Origin: Stomoxys calcitrans | Lineage: Eukaryota > Arthropoda > Insecta > Diptera > Muscidae | Length of the DNA stretch: 64,000 nucleotides | Direction of reading: 5' to 3' | NCBI RefSeq assembly: GCF_963082655.1 | Contig: NC_081552.1 | Span: forward strand, 198,322,781 to 198,386,780 | In this document: piece by piece, positions 1 to 10,422 of the stretch | Layout of the letters: each line of letters begins with the position of its first letter | How positions within the stretch are numbered: the stretch's first letter is position 1 | The notes under the pieces: generated by a model | Told to the model about the DNA's origin: nothing | Databases searched by the model: none | What the model saw: only the letters and a program-made list of their open reading frames with translations | Made by a program: the position numbers and the translations under genes

Positions 1-516
1 GGCTTGTTACGGCTCAATAAGACAAATCGGGAGTTCGGTTTATATGGGAGCTTTGTTAGGTTATAGACTGATTCGGACCGTACTTGGCACAGTTATTGGA
101 AGTCATAACAAAGCAATACATGCTCGATTTCAGCCAAATCGTACAAAAATTGCCACTTGTAAGGGTTCAAGAAGTCAAATTTTGAGATCGGTTTATATGA
201 AAACTATATCAGGCTATAGGACGATTTGCACCGTACTTGGCACAGTTGTTGAAATTCATATTAGAACATTACATGCAAAATTTCAGCCAAATCGGGCAAA
301 AATTGCGGCTTGTAAGGGCTCAAGAAGTCAAATCTTGAGATCGGTTTATATGGGAGCTGTATCAGGTAATACACCGATTCGGACCGTATTTGGCACAATT
401 ACTTGAAGTCGTAAGACAACACTACATGCTCAATTTCAGCCGAATCGGAGAAAAAATGCGGCTTGTAAGGGCTCAAGACGTCACATCGAGAAATCGGTTC
501 ATAAGGAAGCTATATC
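1..516 (+). repeat. Family A repeat, internal tandem modules (153-bp period), truncated
   Basis: The phrase CGGTTTATATGGGAGC and its variants begin at 36, 189, 342 and 495, exactly 153 bp apart. Each module also holds TTTCAGCCAAATCG and AAGGGCTCAAGAAGTCA. Because 153 is divisible by 3, long reading frames pass through the modules, but they have no coding signature. The array is cut off on the right by the LINE-A fragment starting near 517. The family's terminal sequences are not in this stretch, so the left end lies outside the window. Confidence 0.85.
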
Positions 517-2036
517 ATGGTTATACAATTTGTGGTAGAGGAATCTTTGAGGAGCTCCAAACCATTTAAGTCACCCGGAACTGATGGAATATTTCCGGCG
601 TTACAGAAAGAGGCAGACTGTTTAGCGCCTCGTCTGGCCCAAAATTTTCACAGCGTGCCTAGGACTTGCATATACTACGAAAGTCTGGCAGGATGCAAGT
701 GTGGTGTTTACACCCAAGCCCGGCAAAACAAGTTATGCGACACCAAAGGCCTACAGACCCATAAGCCTTACGTCCTTTCTACTCAGAACCATGGAACGTA
801 TTGTGAACATCATGGTAAAGAGTGGGACATCCAGCGAACCGCTCAAATACAAACAGCGTGCCTATGGCAAGGGAAGGTCGGTGGAGACTACCCTGTACGA
901 GGTTGTGCATAAAATAGAAGAATCCTTTCATGCCAAAACGTACACACTGGCGGTATGCATTGACATTGAGGGGGCTTTTAACAATGTGCGGACCGACACA
1001 TTGATCCCATCCTTAGACCAGTACCGGATGGACCCGGTCCTTAGAGACTGGATAAACCATATACCAAGGAACAGGTGGATAAATTGTGTGTCCCATGGTG
1101 GCACAGGGCACGCAACAGGGGGGCATTTTATCGCCACTCCCTTGGGTGACCACCATAAATGACCTATAACGGATGCTGACTAGGCATCTGCTATGCTGAC
1201 GATGTTAAAATACTTCTAAGGGGTAAGGATCCGAACGAGCTATGCAGAGGGGCCGAAAGGGTCATATACCATGTGACTGGGCTAGACCCAGAGGTCTCAA
1301 TGTTAACCCAGAGGAGACTGAAATATGCCTGTTCAGGTGGAAGACGAAGGTGGGCCAATTTAACGCACCACGTTTCCTCAATAAGACGATTTCGATATCT
1401 GACAAGGTCAAATATTGTACTTACGTGTGATCTTGGATAGGAAACTTAATTGGAAGTGTCACAATCAGAAGCGTACTGAGAAGGCTCACTTATGTTGGGC
1501 ACTATGTAGACGGGCCGTAGGCTCGAAATAGGTCCTGAATCCTAGGATAGTCCACTGGCTCTACAGGAGCGTGATTAGACCAATAGGTAGGGTCACGAAC
1601 AGTCTTGCAGTGTAAGAAAGAGATTAACGCCTTATCTGAGGATGGCAAAATCCGCATCGTTTGGGTGCGAGGCCATAACGGAGTTAGGGGGAAAAAAGGG
1701 CAAACCATTTTGAGGTGAAGGCCAGAGGACTGCCGTTAAAAAACTTGGTTAACCCGAAGCCTTTCGGGTCGATGTTGTCCGAGATAAAGGCTTCGGCGAT
1801 GAATGCGCATGCAACCCTGTGGAACAGCAAAACGGTCGGTGGGGCGGCGTAAATCCTGGATCGCGAGAAGACGAGGAAAGGAAGTTAGAAGGAGGTCAGT
1901 ATAGCTTTTTGTGTCATAACGGGACATATAGGACTACGAGCTCACTTATGCAAAATCGGTGCGGCTAGTGATAGCATGTGTAGGGCATCCGTGGAAGATG
2001 ATGAGACGTTGCACAGTGGGATGGGAAAAAAATAAG
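517..2036 (+). pseudogene. LINE-A (R1/LOA-like non-LTR retrotransposon): RT, RNase H and tail pseudogene
   Basis: This is a decayed reverse transcriptase. Frame-shifted pieces in order are KSPGTDGIFPAL (about 560-600), VFTPKPGK and YRPISLTSF (704-780), IDIEGAFNNVRTD (960-1000) and the YADD catalytic box at 1192-1203. A thumb region follows to about 1560. An RNase H stretch (VWVRGHNGVRG, about 1655-1690) follows after an internal deletion. The last part (about 1736-2036) matches the LINE-A tail near 19.7 kb. Compared with the longer LINE-A copy at 54.9-57.1 kb it lacks the endonuclease, so it is 5'-truncated, and it has several frameshifts. It abuts family A on its left. R1 versus LOA clade is a judgement from motif style. 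Confidence 0.82.
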
Positions 2037-2954
2037 TGGAAATAAGTCTGCCATTTCGGAACGGATGGAGATATCTTCATGAAATGATGACGATTTTACA
2101 TGGTTATAGCTGAGGTGTTATCCAGTTTATATGCAAATTTTCAGGGCCCTATAGGCCACAGGGGCCCATTGGTGGGCCTTCAAAGTTGGTCACCTCGGCT
2201 CTACAAAATGTAGTGCGGGCTGTCAAAAGCGCATTTATAGTCCGATTTTCAATTTTTTTTTTGCTAGGGGTATCTTTTAGAATGTCCAAGAAATTTGACT
2301 AAAATTTGTTTTTCTAATTTCCGCAGAGGCTTGTTTTTGTTTTGTTGCTTGTGAAACCATTTCTGAACCAATTTTAAATTGTTTTAACTGATTTCAAAAA
2401 CTCCTAATTTTTTTTTAATTTTTTGGCCAAAATATACACTTTTGTGAAAAATAAAATTCAAATTGAAAATATAAAACCAAAAAAAGATATCGTTCTTAAT
2501 TTTCAGAAATTTGTAGATGAATAACTTTTTTATAAAATAAGTAGAAATTTTGTTCACATTTCTTGATAAAAACCGAAAATTGGCATTTTTTACTAAAATT
2601 TCCGTTGAGACCTCAATCCTTAGAGGGCGCCAAAATTTTTTTGCATCCAATTAGTTATTATTTGGGGCAATGAAAATATGTTATAAAGTTGGAGGTATCA
2701 GCTTTGAGTTTTGAGAACTCGAAGGGTTTTCCCAGTTTTTTTGTTAAAAAATGCCAATATTGTGTTTCACAGATCTCCTATTAGAGTTAATCCAATTTAT
2801 AGAAATTACACTTAAAACGCATCTACATTAAGTCTTCTTTACAGTACAGTTAGCAAAATTGATAGTGCTGGGCCAATTTTTCTCTATAGAGACGAAACAA
2901 TGAAATTACCTCTCTTTACGAAGAAATACCAAAAATTAACTTTTTTCACATGGC
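2037..2954. other. AT-rich stretch with no recognised gene
   Basis: This is long poly-T/poly-A-rich DNA without a credible coding frame or a recognised repeat end. One GC-rich patch at about 2143-2185 has GGGCCC and CCTATAGG; its AGGGCCCTATAGG also occurs at 3123-3135. Nothing else is recognisable. Confidence 0.5.
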
Positions 2955-3240
2955 CGACTTTATTGAAGAGTCTTTGCAGCTCTTCCTTAGCCCATCCAGT
3001 TTCGTCGAACACCATGGCGGACATTGTTAGCCCCTTGGTTTGATTCTATGATATGCAGACTTAAGCGAGTCGTTCAGGGCATTGGAGATCGATTGTCAAT
3101 CACACACAGTTGCTACTGCCTTAGGGCCCTATAGGAGACAATGATGTAGAATTCGTGCCGAAATTTATAACAATCCGCTTTCCAGTGATCAGAGAAGCTA
3201 CGGTCATGCAAAACTTCCCAGTCACCGCTTGAGACACATC
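2955..3240 (-). pseudogene. LINE-B endonuclease C-terminus and linker fragment (left half of interrupted copy)
   Basis: On the reverse strand this matches the LINE-B copy at about 10880-11220. It contains an endonuclease end resembling NWEVLHDRSFSDH and, further on, the linker ending in a CxRLFN-type segment. The EN motif SDH is followed by W rather than R. The piece stops at 3240 where the Jockey element begins, and the remaining upstream part of the same endonuclease resumes at 5554. The two halves are therefore one host copy split by insertion. It has stops and deletions and no function is expected. Confidence 0.75.
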
Positions 3241-5517
3241 CAGGTGAGCTCCAATCGGATCATGTTCCCATCACATGCCAAATATACGGCCAAGTTTCTG
3301 AAAGACGAATTTTAGTACCACAACTAAAACTTGCTGACTGGAATGCCATACAAAACTGGGCTGAAAATAAAATACAAAGCCTTAGCATAGAGCCTTTAAA
3401 TATCTCATTAACAAATATTGAAATTACCTTATCCCGAATAACGAAAATTGTCCAAGGCGCCGCAGAAAAGGTTCCAAAAGTCGAAAAACAAGCTTGGCAG
3501 CAACGATTGTCTCGATTAACTATATATTTAATCGGGCAAAGACGAAGATATACCAGAAAGTTACAAAGATCCAATAATGTTCAAGAAAGAATCTACCTTA
3601 CATGTGTCTTGAAACAGCTGTCGAAACTGATCAGCTGGCACACTTGTCAAGACAGAAATAACAGCTGGAATAATTTTCTACAAGGGTTGCCACCTGGTAG
3701 GAAAAAGTTTTGGGCAATAACGAAGGCCATAAAAGGGAAAAAATGCTCAGTTGGAAATCTAAAATCAAACGGAACTGATGTCTTATGCAACACAGATAAA
3801 GCAAACCTTATAGCTGACTCGTTTGAAAATGCACATAAAACCACTTTGAGTTCACATTCCTCTGTTGAAGGTAAGGTTGAAAAACATATTCAATGGTTAA
3901 ATTCACAACGAATTCCAAACACTGCAAATGAAGCACTTACGACTAGTAATGAAATCAAATTAATAGTTAGCCAATTAAAAAATAACAAAGCCGCTGGAGT
4001 CGATGGCATAAAAGCAATATTTTTGAAAAAAATGCCTGAAATATTTTTTCATAAACTGGCCATCATTTTCAACTGGTGTATTTTAAACGGTTATTTCCCA
4101 ATGCAATTTAAAAAGGCGAAAATTGTTCCAGTCTTAAAGGCTGGCAAAGACGCAAAGCAAGCAGCTAGCTACAGACCAATCAGCATTTTATGTGGTCTAG
4201 ATAAAGTATTTGAGAATGTTATACACTCCAGAATTGTAGAGTATTCGGAGAACAATCGTATTATTAATAAGGAGCAATTCGGATTTAGAAGAGATCATTC
4301 TACTATTCACCAACTTAAACGAGTTTTAAATTATATTAAAACTAACAAGGAAAATCGGAAATCAACGGGTGTTGTTTTTCTTGATATAGAAAAGGCATTT
4401 GATTCTATTTGGCATAATGGACTTATTTTTAAGATGAACCAGTTTGGATATCCTATTTATTTGCAAAAAATGATACAAAGTTTTCTATTGGGAAGATCAT
4501 TTATTGTAACAGTAGGTGAAGGAATATCCACAGAACGTTCAATTCCAGCAGGTGTCCCCCAGGGCTCAATTCTCTCGCCCCACTTATACTCCATCTTTAC
4601 TGCGGACTTTAGTATCCCAAGAAATCAAAAGGCAGCGTTTTATGCGGATGACTCTGCCCTAATCACTTCAGGAAAAGTTTCGAATGCTTTAGTCAAGAAC
4701 ATGAAAAAGGCGATAACTGTTTCTCAAAAATATTTTGACAGATGGAAAATCAAGATCAACTCCGCCAAAACAAAAGCAATAATTTTTCCTTATAACAAAT
4801 CGCCAAAAAGAATTCCTAGTATTCAGTTGTCGGTGAATAATGAGATCATTCCCCTGGAGGATTCGGTGAAATATTTAGGCGTGTTATTCGACAAAAAACT
4901 CAACTTTAATGCCCACATATCTTATATTTCTGGGAAAGCTATAAAATGCGGACGAGCATTGTTTCCGCTGTTAAACAGAAAATCAAAACTAAATGTCAAA
5001 AATAAAACACTAATTTATAAAATGTGTATCCGGCCGATCATTACTTACGGTTGCCCAATTTGGTCAACACAGATGACACAAACGAATCTCAAAAAACTTC
5101 AAGTCATTCAAAACAAAAACCTAAAATGTATCTTAAATCTACCAAGAAGATTTCCAACGAATACATTACATTCAAGATTTAATTTTAAGTTGTTATCTGA
5201 AATATTTAATGAAATTTCACAAAGATTTGAAGATAGATGCAGATCTTCACATATCCATTTAATAAGACATTTGTACGGTTAACCATATTTACATCTTTTA
5301 TAACAAAAAGATGATTAAAGCGGTTGACTGAAAATTTCTTTAAATTTTGTAGATTATCAAAGGTTTTGCCTATCTTTTTCCTTACATGGCTCTTTTACTA
5401 GGTATTTATTTTTCTATTATATTATAAGCCTTACTTGATGCAATACTATATGTAAAATCTCATAATATGTTATATTGAAAATCTTATATTTTAACTTTGT
5501 AACATGGATAGTGATAA

Positions 5518-5553
<36 letters not shown>
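3241..5553 (+). mobile_element. Jockey-clade non-LTR retrotransposon, 5'-truncated, with poly(A) tail
   Basis: The element runs from the C-terminal end of its endonuclease domain through a complete-looking RT to a 34-nt poly(A) tract at 5520-5553. Both flanks are halves of the same reverse-strand LINE-B endonuclease. A 5-bp ACATC occurs at 3236-3240 and 5553-5557 and may be the target duplication, although its overlap with the A tail makes this weak. The 5' truncation, A tail and open frame are the expected signature of a relatively recent target-primed insertion. Confidence 0.85.
3243..5282 (+). CDS. Jockey-type ORF2 fragment: endonuclease end plus reverse transcriptase (open frame)
   Basis: This is the polymerase of the Jockey-clade element. 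One uninterrupted frame of 679 codons ends at TAA 5280-5282. It opens without an initiator inside the AP-like endonuclease, with the SDHVPI motif at 3255-3272. It then shows the RT motifs NNKAAGVDGI (about 3985), SYRPISIL (about 4170), FGFRRDHST (about 4280), FLDIEKAFDS (about 4378), GVPQGSILSP (about 4552) and FYADDSAL with YADD at 4641-4652, followed by KYLGVLFDKKLNF and the C-terminal thumb. No RNase H is visible, as usual for Jockey. There are no stops or frameshifts, unlike every other LINE in the window. There is no true start codon; an ATG-less truncated frame is unlikely to be translated. Confidence 0.9.
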   Translation, partial: GELQSDHVPITCQIYGQVSERRILVPQLKLADWNAIQNWAENKIQSLSIEPLNISLTNIEITLSRITKIVQGAAEKVPKVEKQAWQQRLSRLTIYLIGQRRRYTRKLQRSNNVQERIYLTCVLKQLSKLISWHTCQDRNNSWNNFLQGLPPGRKKFWAITKAIKGKKCSVGNLKSNGTDVLCNTDKANLIADSFENAHKTTLSSHSSVEGKVEKHIQWLNSQRIPNTANEALTTSNEIKLIVSQLKNNKAAGVDGIKAIFLKKMPEIFFHKLAIIFNWCILNGYFPMQFKKAKIVPVLKAGKDAKQAASYRPISILCGLDKVFENVIHSRIVEYSENNRIINKEQFGFRRDHSTIHQLKRVLNYIKTNKENRKSTGVVFLDIEKAFDSIWHNGLIFKMNQFGYPIYLQKMIQSFLLGRSFIVTVGEGISTERSIPAGVPQGSILSPHLYSIFTADFSIPRNQKAAFYADDSALITSGKVSNALVKNMKKAITVSQKYFDRWKIKINSAKTKAIIFPYNKSPKRIPSIQLSVNNEIIPLEDSVKYLGVLFDKKLNFNAHISYISGKAIKCGRALFPLLNRKSKLNVKNKTLIYKMCIRPIITYGCPIWSTQMTQTNLKKLQVIQNKNLKCILNLPRRFPTNTLHSRFNFKLLSEIFNEISQRFEDRCRSSHIHLIRHLYG

Positions 5554-5554
<1 letters not shown>

Positions 5555-5700
5555 ATCTAATATAATCTACCTCCTCCTGGTACCAGCAGTTTGCAACATA
5601 TAAAATATTCGATGAGCAGCACCCCGCTATCGTTGTTATCCGAACTTCCCCATATATGGCGATGTGCATTAGTATCACTGCCCCCCAATGTGGCTCTTCT
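5554..5700 (-). pseudogene. LINE-B endonuclease fragment (right half of interrupted copy)
   Basis: The reverse strand reads SDTNAHRHIWGSSDNN, the central (S/C)DANAHH motif of R1/LOA-type endonucleases. It continues into LLIEYFICCKLL and then a stretch matching the LINE-B sequence just after 10790. It joins 2955-3240 across the Jockey insertion. Only about 45 residues are recognisable. Confidence 0.72.
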
Positions 5701-6315
5701 TCTCTGGAAAAGCGGCTTCTCTATGGCCTATGTATGCAAGATTTTGTTACAGTTTTAATTTAGTTTTATTTTTGCGACCACTCCTTGTCCTAAACCAATT
5801 CAAATGACTGCATCAGCTAAATATGAGAACCCTTATAACCCCATAACCTACTAATTTTGTATGTAATGATGATTGGCAATTTAAACATACCCTTACCAAA
5901 AAAAAAAAAACAAACAATTTTGTTATCAGCATAAATAGCTGAGAACCAAATTACTATGAGTTTTAGTTGATTTGGTTTCCACAAAATACATGGTCAATGA
6001 CACCTCTTCTGCCCAAATATTTTCCCAATTAAAATATATTTTTGATAGCCAATGACATGCTGCCCTGATCATAGTTAAACAAATGACGATGACGATGACA
6101 ATGATGATGATGATGAGGGTGGCAACGTCAGTGTAAGTGTTCGAGAGTGATACCATTTGGTATTCTTTTGTTGAAAACAAAAAATAAATAAACAGAAAAA
6201 ATCATCATTGCCCACAACGGAACTCATTAAATACCCTCATCATAATTGGAAATAATTACTGGATACACACAGGGCCGACATATAATTCCACAACAGAGTG
6301 CAGGAGGTCAAACAA
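5701..6315. other. Unassigned DNA with a GATGAC/GATGATG simple repeat
   Basis: I recognise no gene. A short A-run lies at about 5898-5911, and GATGAC/GATGATG tracts fill about 6083-6118. The family B repeat begins at 6316. Confidence 0.5.
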
Positions 6316-7879
6316 GTTAAAAGGCATTAAGTACGGCCGGGCAGCACTTTGGATACCCACCGCCTCTGGTATATACGTAAACCCCATTTCGTCACAATCC
6401 GGTGAAAATTGGATAACTTAAGCACCCAAATTCGGCACGGACATTGAGTGGTCTAATATATATGTCACTATTCAATTTTGTAGAACAAAATATTGGTCTT
6501 TTTGGCAGATATATCCAATTATAAATCGATCTAAATCACATTAAGGTCGGATATCGTGGGGCTCAGAAAAACTCACTGTTTAAAATTTCAGCGAAATCGG
6601 GTAATAAATTAAGCTTTTATGGGTTTCAGTCCCCTTATCGACAGATCGGTCTATAAGGAAGCTATATCTAAATATAGACCGATCAGAACCATATTGAGGT
6701 CGGATGTTGGGAGTTCTTAACCTACCCACTGTATCAAATTTTAGCGAAATCGGTTAAAAAATAAAGCATTTATTGGCCTCAGACCCTTTATCGGCAGATC
6801 GGTCTACATGACAGCTATATCTAAATATAATCTGATCTGTACCATATTTGGGTCCGATGTTAGGACGCTTAAAACAACCCACTGTTGCAAATTTCAGCAA
6901 AATCGGATAAAAAAATAAAGCTATTATGGACTTCAGACCCTTTATCGGGAGATCGGTCTATACGGCAGCTATATCTAAATATAGACCGATCTGAACCATA
7001 TTTAGGTCAGATGTCGGGAATAACCTACTGTTCTAAATTTCAGCGAGATCGGGTAATAAATAATGGTTTTATGGCCTTCAGACCCTTTATAGGGAGATCG
7101 GTCTATATGGTAGCTATATCAGAATATAGTTCGATCTGAACCATATTTAGGTCGGGTGTCAAGAGGCTAAAAATAACTCACTGTTTTAAATTTCAGCTAA
7201 ATCGGTTAAGAAATAAAGCAGCTATATCTAAATATAGTCTGATCTGTGCCACATTTGGGTCCGATGTTAGGAGACTTAAAATAACTCACTGTTGGAAATT
7301 TCAGCGAAATCGGATAAAAAAATAAAGCTATTATGGCCTTCAGACCCTTTATCGGGAGATCAGTCTATATGATAGCTATATCCAAATATCTGAACCATAC
7401 TTAGGTCAGATGTCGGGAGGCTTAAAATAACCTACTGTTCTAAATTTCAGCGAAATCGGGTAATAAATAAAGGATTTATGGCCTTCAGACCCTTTATCGG
7501 GTGATCGGTCTATAAATATAGTCCGATTTGAACCATATTTGGGTCAGTTGTCGGGGCATTAGACTCTTTATCGGAAAATTGGTCCATATAGGACCTATAT
7601 CCCAATATGGTCCGATTTGGCCCGTTCAAAAACTTAACTAGCGTTCATTAAAAAGATGTATCTTTGCCAAATTTCAGCTCAATATCTCAATTTTTGTAGG
7701 CCCTAGAGTGATTACAACAGACGGACGGACAGACACACGGACATCGTTAAATCGTCTTAGAATTTTACGACGATCCGAAATCTATATACTTTGTAGGGTC
7801 GGAAATTGATATTTCGATGTGTTGCAAACGGAATGACTAAACGATTATACCCCCTATCCTACGGTGGTGGGTATAAAAA
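6316..7879 (+). repeat. Family B interspersed repeat, apparently complete
   Basis: The left end is GTTAAAAGGCATTAAG followed by a TACGGCCGGGC block and ATACCCACCGCC. The right end is CCTACGGTGGTGGGTATA, an inverted echo of the left end. Inside are modules of about 145-154 bp, recognisable by AGATCGGTCTATA at about 6642, 6796, 6950 and 7095 and variants near 7357 and 7502, with TTTCAGCGAAATCGG in each. A terminal block near 7725-7800 carries ACGGACGGACAGAC and GTAGGGTCGGAAATTG. It has no coding capacity. Its transposon class is unresolved. Confidence 0.8.
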
Positions 7880-8198
7880 CAATCGACATGGAAAAGAAGA
7901 AGATATGCATGTGACCAGACGACTTTGCTGGCCAAGAATACTGCATATTCATTCGCCCAGGGTAATAAAAGTCAGTATGTATATAAGTATGTTATGTAAT
8001 ATGTAATGTAAACGTAACTATAAACTATGTATAAATGCTTGAATTCATATACACGAGTATGCATTATCCACTTTTTTATATAGGCAAACACAATCTAAAG
8101 ATTATCATTATTATGGTACTCCAAAGTACAATATTCGTTGCAGTATCCAAATGGTCGAGTTGATCATGGCACAGTGTTGATATCCTGGGTTAACATTG
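7880..8198. other. Unassigned DNA between family B and a MITE
   Basis: No gene or repeat was recognised. The TATGTATA-rich tract around 7975-8050 is simple AT-rich sequence. Confidence 0.45.
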
Positions 8199-8200
8199 TA

Positions 8201-8419
8201 TTGGGTTGCCCAAAAAGTAATTGCGGATTTTTCATATAGTCGGCGTTGACAAATTTTTTCAACGGCTTGTGACTCTGTAATTTCTTCTGTCAGTTATCAG
8301 CTGTTACTTTTAGCTTGCTTTAGAAAAAAAGTGTAAAAAAAGTATATTTGATTAAAGTTCATTCTAAGTTTTATTAAAAACCCAAGAAGTAATCCGCAAT
8401 TACTTCTTGGGCAACCCAA
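8201..8419 (+). mobile_element. Mariner-derived MITE (219 bp), TA flanked
   Basis: It is bounded by inverted repeats starting TTGGGTTGCCCAAAAAGTAA and ending with the complement, GGGCAACCCAA. The TA target pairs are at 8199-8200 and 8420-8421. The interior has no transposase. It shares its ends with the mariner at 45796-46713 and with the MITEs at 22410 and 29140. Confidence 0.92.
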
Positions 8420-8439
8420 TAGAACAATTTCAGTATATT

Positions 8440-8532
8440 TAGGAGAACATTTGGCATTCAAATGCAAGTTTTTATCAAGAGAAAATTTCCATGAATTTTT
8501 CATTAAAGACAAATCTTCTATGAAATTTCTTT
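8440..8532 (+). repeat. Isolated degenerate copies of the 29-bp satellite monomer
   Basis: GAAAATTTCCATGAATTTTTC and ATTAAAGACAAATCTTC, followed by TATGAAATTTC, mirror two or three consecutive units of the 12.9-16.0 kb array with a few substitutions. They lie about 4.4 kb upstream of the array. Confidence 0.55.
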
Positions 8533-8626
8533 TAGGTTAGGTTAGGCAAGGCTGAAAAGAGGATGAGGATATTTATCCGCTATATTCCACTATAGACAGT
8601 AATTGGCTTGTTGTGCGCTCTAAATA
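8533..8626 (-). repeat. LINE-A 3' terminal fragment
   Basis: On the reverse strand the sequence GTATTTAGAGCGCACAA leads to a terminus of CCTAACCTAACC. The same features occur at the LINE-A tails near 20.05 and 20.40 kb. It is a short piece of 3' untranslated sequence. Confidence 0.65.
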
Positions 8627-8628
8627 CT

Positions 8629-8707
8629 AACAAGTTTAAGCGTGCTAAGTTCGGCCGAGACGAAACTTGGGTACCCACCACCATGGATTCTGCTAAAAAT
8701 TTACCAT
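8629..8707 (+). repeat. Family A 5' terminal fragment
   Basis: GCGTGCTAAGTTCGGCCGAG and GGGTACCCACCACCATGG are the typical left end of family A. Only about 75 bp remain before the LINE-B host sequence takes over. Confidence 0.75.
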
Positions 8708-8721
8708 TATTAACTGAGGCA
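8708..8721. repeat. Target-site duplication, left copy (RTE)
   Basis: TATTAACTGAGGCA is repeated exactly at 9998-10011 and brackets the RTE copy. Confidence 0.9.
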
Positions 8722-9997
8722 TAGCATACATGACACTCTCGAGCGTACTGTGTGAAAGATTAAAACCTAAAGTCAATGAGATAATTGGGCCCTATCAATG
8801 CGGCTTTAGACCAGGTAAATCCACCCTGGACCACATATTCACACTGCGCCAAATCCTTGTAAAGACCCGAGAAGGACAAATCAGCACCTACCATCTCTTA
8901 GCTGACTACAAAGCCGCCTTCGATACTCCTTTACGTTCAAAGATATTTTAAGCCATGTCTGAGTTTGGTATCCCTGCAAAATTAACAAGACTCTGCAAGA
9001 TGACACCTGCTGAAACGCGTTCCTCAGTAAGAATTGGAAAGAATCTCTCAGAACCATTTAATACCAAACGAGGTTTCAGACAAGGTGACAGCCTATCGTG
9101 TGATCTTTTTAATATCCTGTTGTAGAAGATTATACGAGATGCAGATGTGAATAGATATGGCACACTACTCACAAGACAACTTGTGTGCTACTCGCCTATG
9201 CCGACGATATCGACATCATAGGTCGGTCACCGGAAGTAGTTACGGCAGCCTTTGAAAGAATCGAAAGAGAGTCAGTGAAAATGGGTCTGGAAGTAAATGG
9301 AGATAAGACGAAATGGATGGTTTCATCTCCCAAGACACCTTGTACAACCGAGCAGATTAAGAAAATAGAAAAAGTTGGGAACCACATCCTTGCGATAGAC
9401 AGTAACTTTATCTACCTCGGCACCGCCGTAATCGAAACGAATGACACCAGTTTTGAGATAAAGCGAAGAATAATACTGGCAAACAGATGCCACTTTGGGT
9501 AAAGCAAGCAGTTTAGAAACAAGGCCACCTCTCGACAGACGAAGATTACACTATACAAGACACTGATACTACTCGTGGTGTTGCATGGTTCCGAGCCATG
9601 GGTACTTGTGAAAGCAGACGAGGCAGTGCTTGGAGTGTTTGAGAGAAAGATTCTTCGTAAAATATATGGACCAGTTTGCGTTAATGGAGAACATAGGCGA
9701 TGTATGAACCACGAGCTGAATGACGATGATAGCATAATTACACGCATCAAAATACAATGGCTGCGTTGTTGTCAGAATGGATGAAGAAGCTCCAGCAAAG
9801 AAGTCTTTTGAAGGCAAACACGGTGGTACACGCAAACCGGGATGACCAAAAGCCCGATGGAAAGATCAAGTGGTGGGAGACACCTCGAAACTTGGTGTCA
9901 GAGATTTTAGAATGAGCGCAGAAGATCGAGGCGCTTGGAACGCTATTCAACGTTCGGCTAGTGAAGCAAATATTCTGTAATAGCCAATTTAAGTAAG
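8722..9997 (+). pseudogene. RTE-like LINE reverse transcriptase, 5'-truncated, with 14-bp target duplication
   Basis: The piece covers the RT palm to the end of the protein: IIGPYQCGFRPGKST (about 8780), TKRGFRQGDSLSCDLFN (about 9063), the YADD box at 9197-9208 (LLAYADDIDIIGRS), KWMVSSPKT, a C-terminal ERKILRKIYGPV and a GDTSKLGVRDF tail. Frameshifts and stops near 8950, 9125, 9500 and 9770 break the frame. The target repeat TATTAACTGAGGCA is exact at 8708-8721 and 9998-10011, so the insertion ends are firm: 1276 bp, truncated at the 5' end, with a short AAGTAAG-type 3' tail instead of poly(A). It is inserted at the start of the LINE-B pseudogene. The motif style matches RTE-clade proteins. 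Confidence 0.88.
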
Positions 9998-10011
9998 TAT
10001 TAACTGAGGCA
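9998..10011. repeat. Target-site duplication, right copy (RTE)
   Basis: Exact repeat of 8708-8721. Confidence 0.9.
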
Positions 10012-10408
10012 GGGGGATTTGGTGTGGTTCTTAAGCAGGAACAATGGGTGTGTGGAGGTATTGTTCGTGGACTAAGAATTTCGGGATTTAAACAACTAAA
10101 GGTTACGGAGAATGGGAGACACAGAGCCTGTATTCTTGCAAAGAGTAGTCTAAATGTTTTTCTTCTTCCTTCGCTAAGCACTGAGGATTCCGTAGTAGCC
10201 AGCCTTCAAATAAACAAGTCTCATTACTGGCTGGCTTTTCTATATATGGCATACGATTCTGAGATGCCACCTTCAAACCTTATGTTGCTGGTTGAAGCCG
10301 CTTCTGCAGGGAAGAAGAGCCTCATTGTAGGAAGTGATGCTAATGCACATCATCAGATATGGGTAAGTTCGGATGTCAACGAAAGGGGTGGGCTGTTTAT
10401 CGAAAATA

Positions 10409-10422
10409 TATTATAAGTTGCA
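10409..10422. repeat. Target-site duplication, left copy (353-bp insertion)
   Basis: TATTATAAGTTGCA is repeated exactly at 10776-10789. Confidence 0.9.

Noticed and set aside
44..406. 120-residue frame as a repeat protein gene
   Set aside because: The 153-bp module length is a multiple of three, so frames stay open by chance. The module is found in many non-coding copies in both orientations.
3189..3242. Extending the Jockey frame upstream to 3189
   Set aside because: The frame is open, but this stretch is the reverse-strand LINE-B host, so it is fortuitous. The element starts near 3241.
6083..6118. Functional GATGAC motif array
   Set aside because: Ordinary trinucleotide-type simple repeat similar to those at 26165 and 36905.
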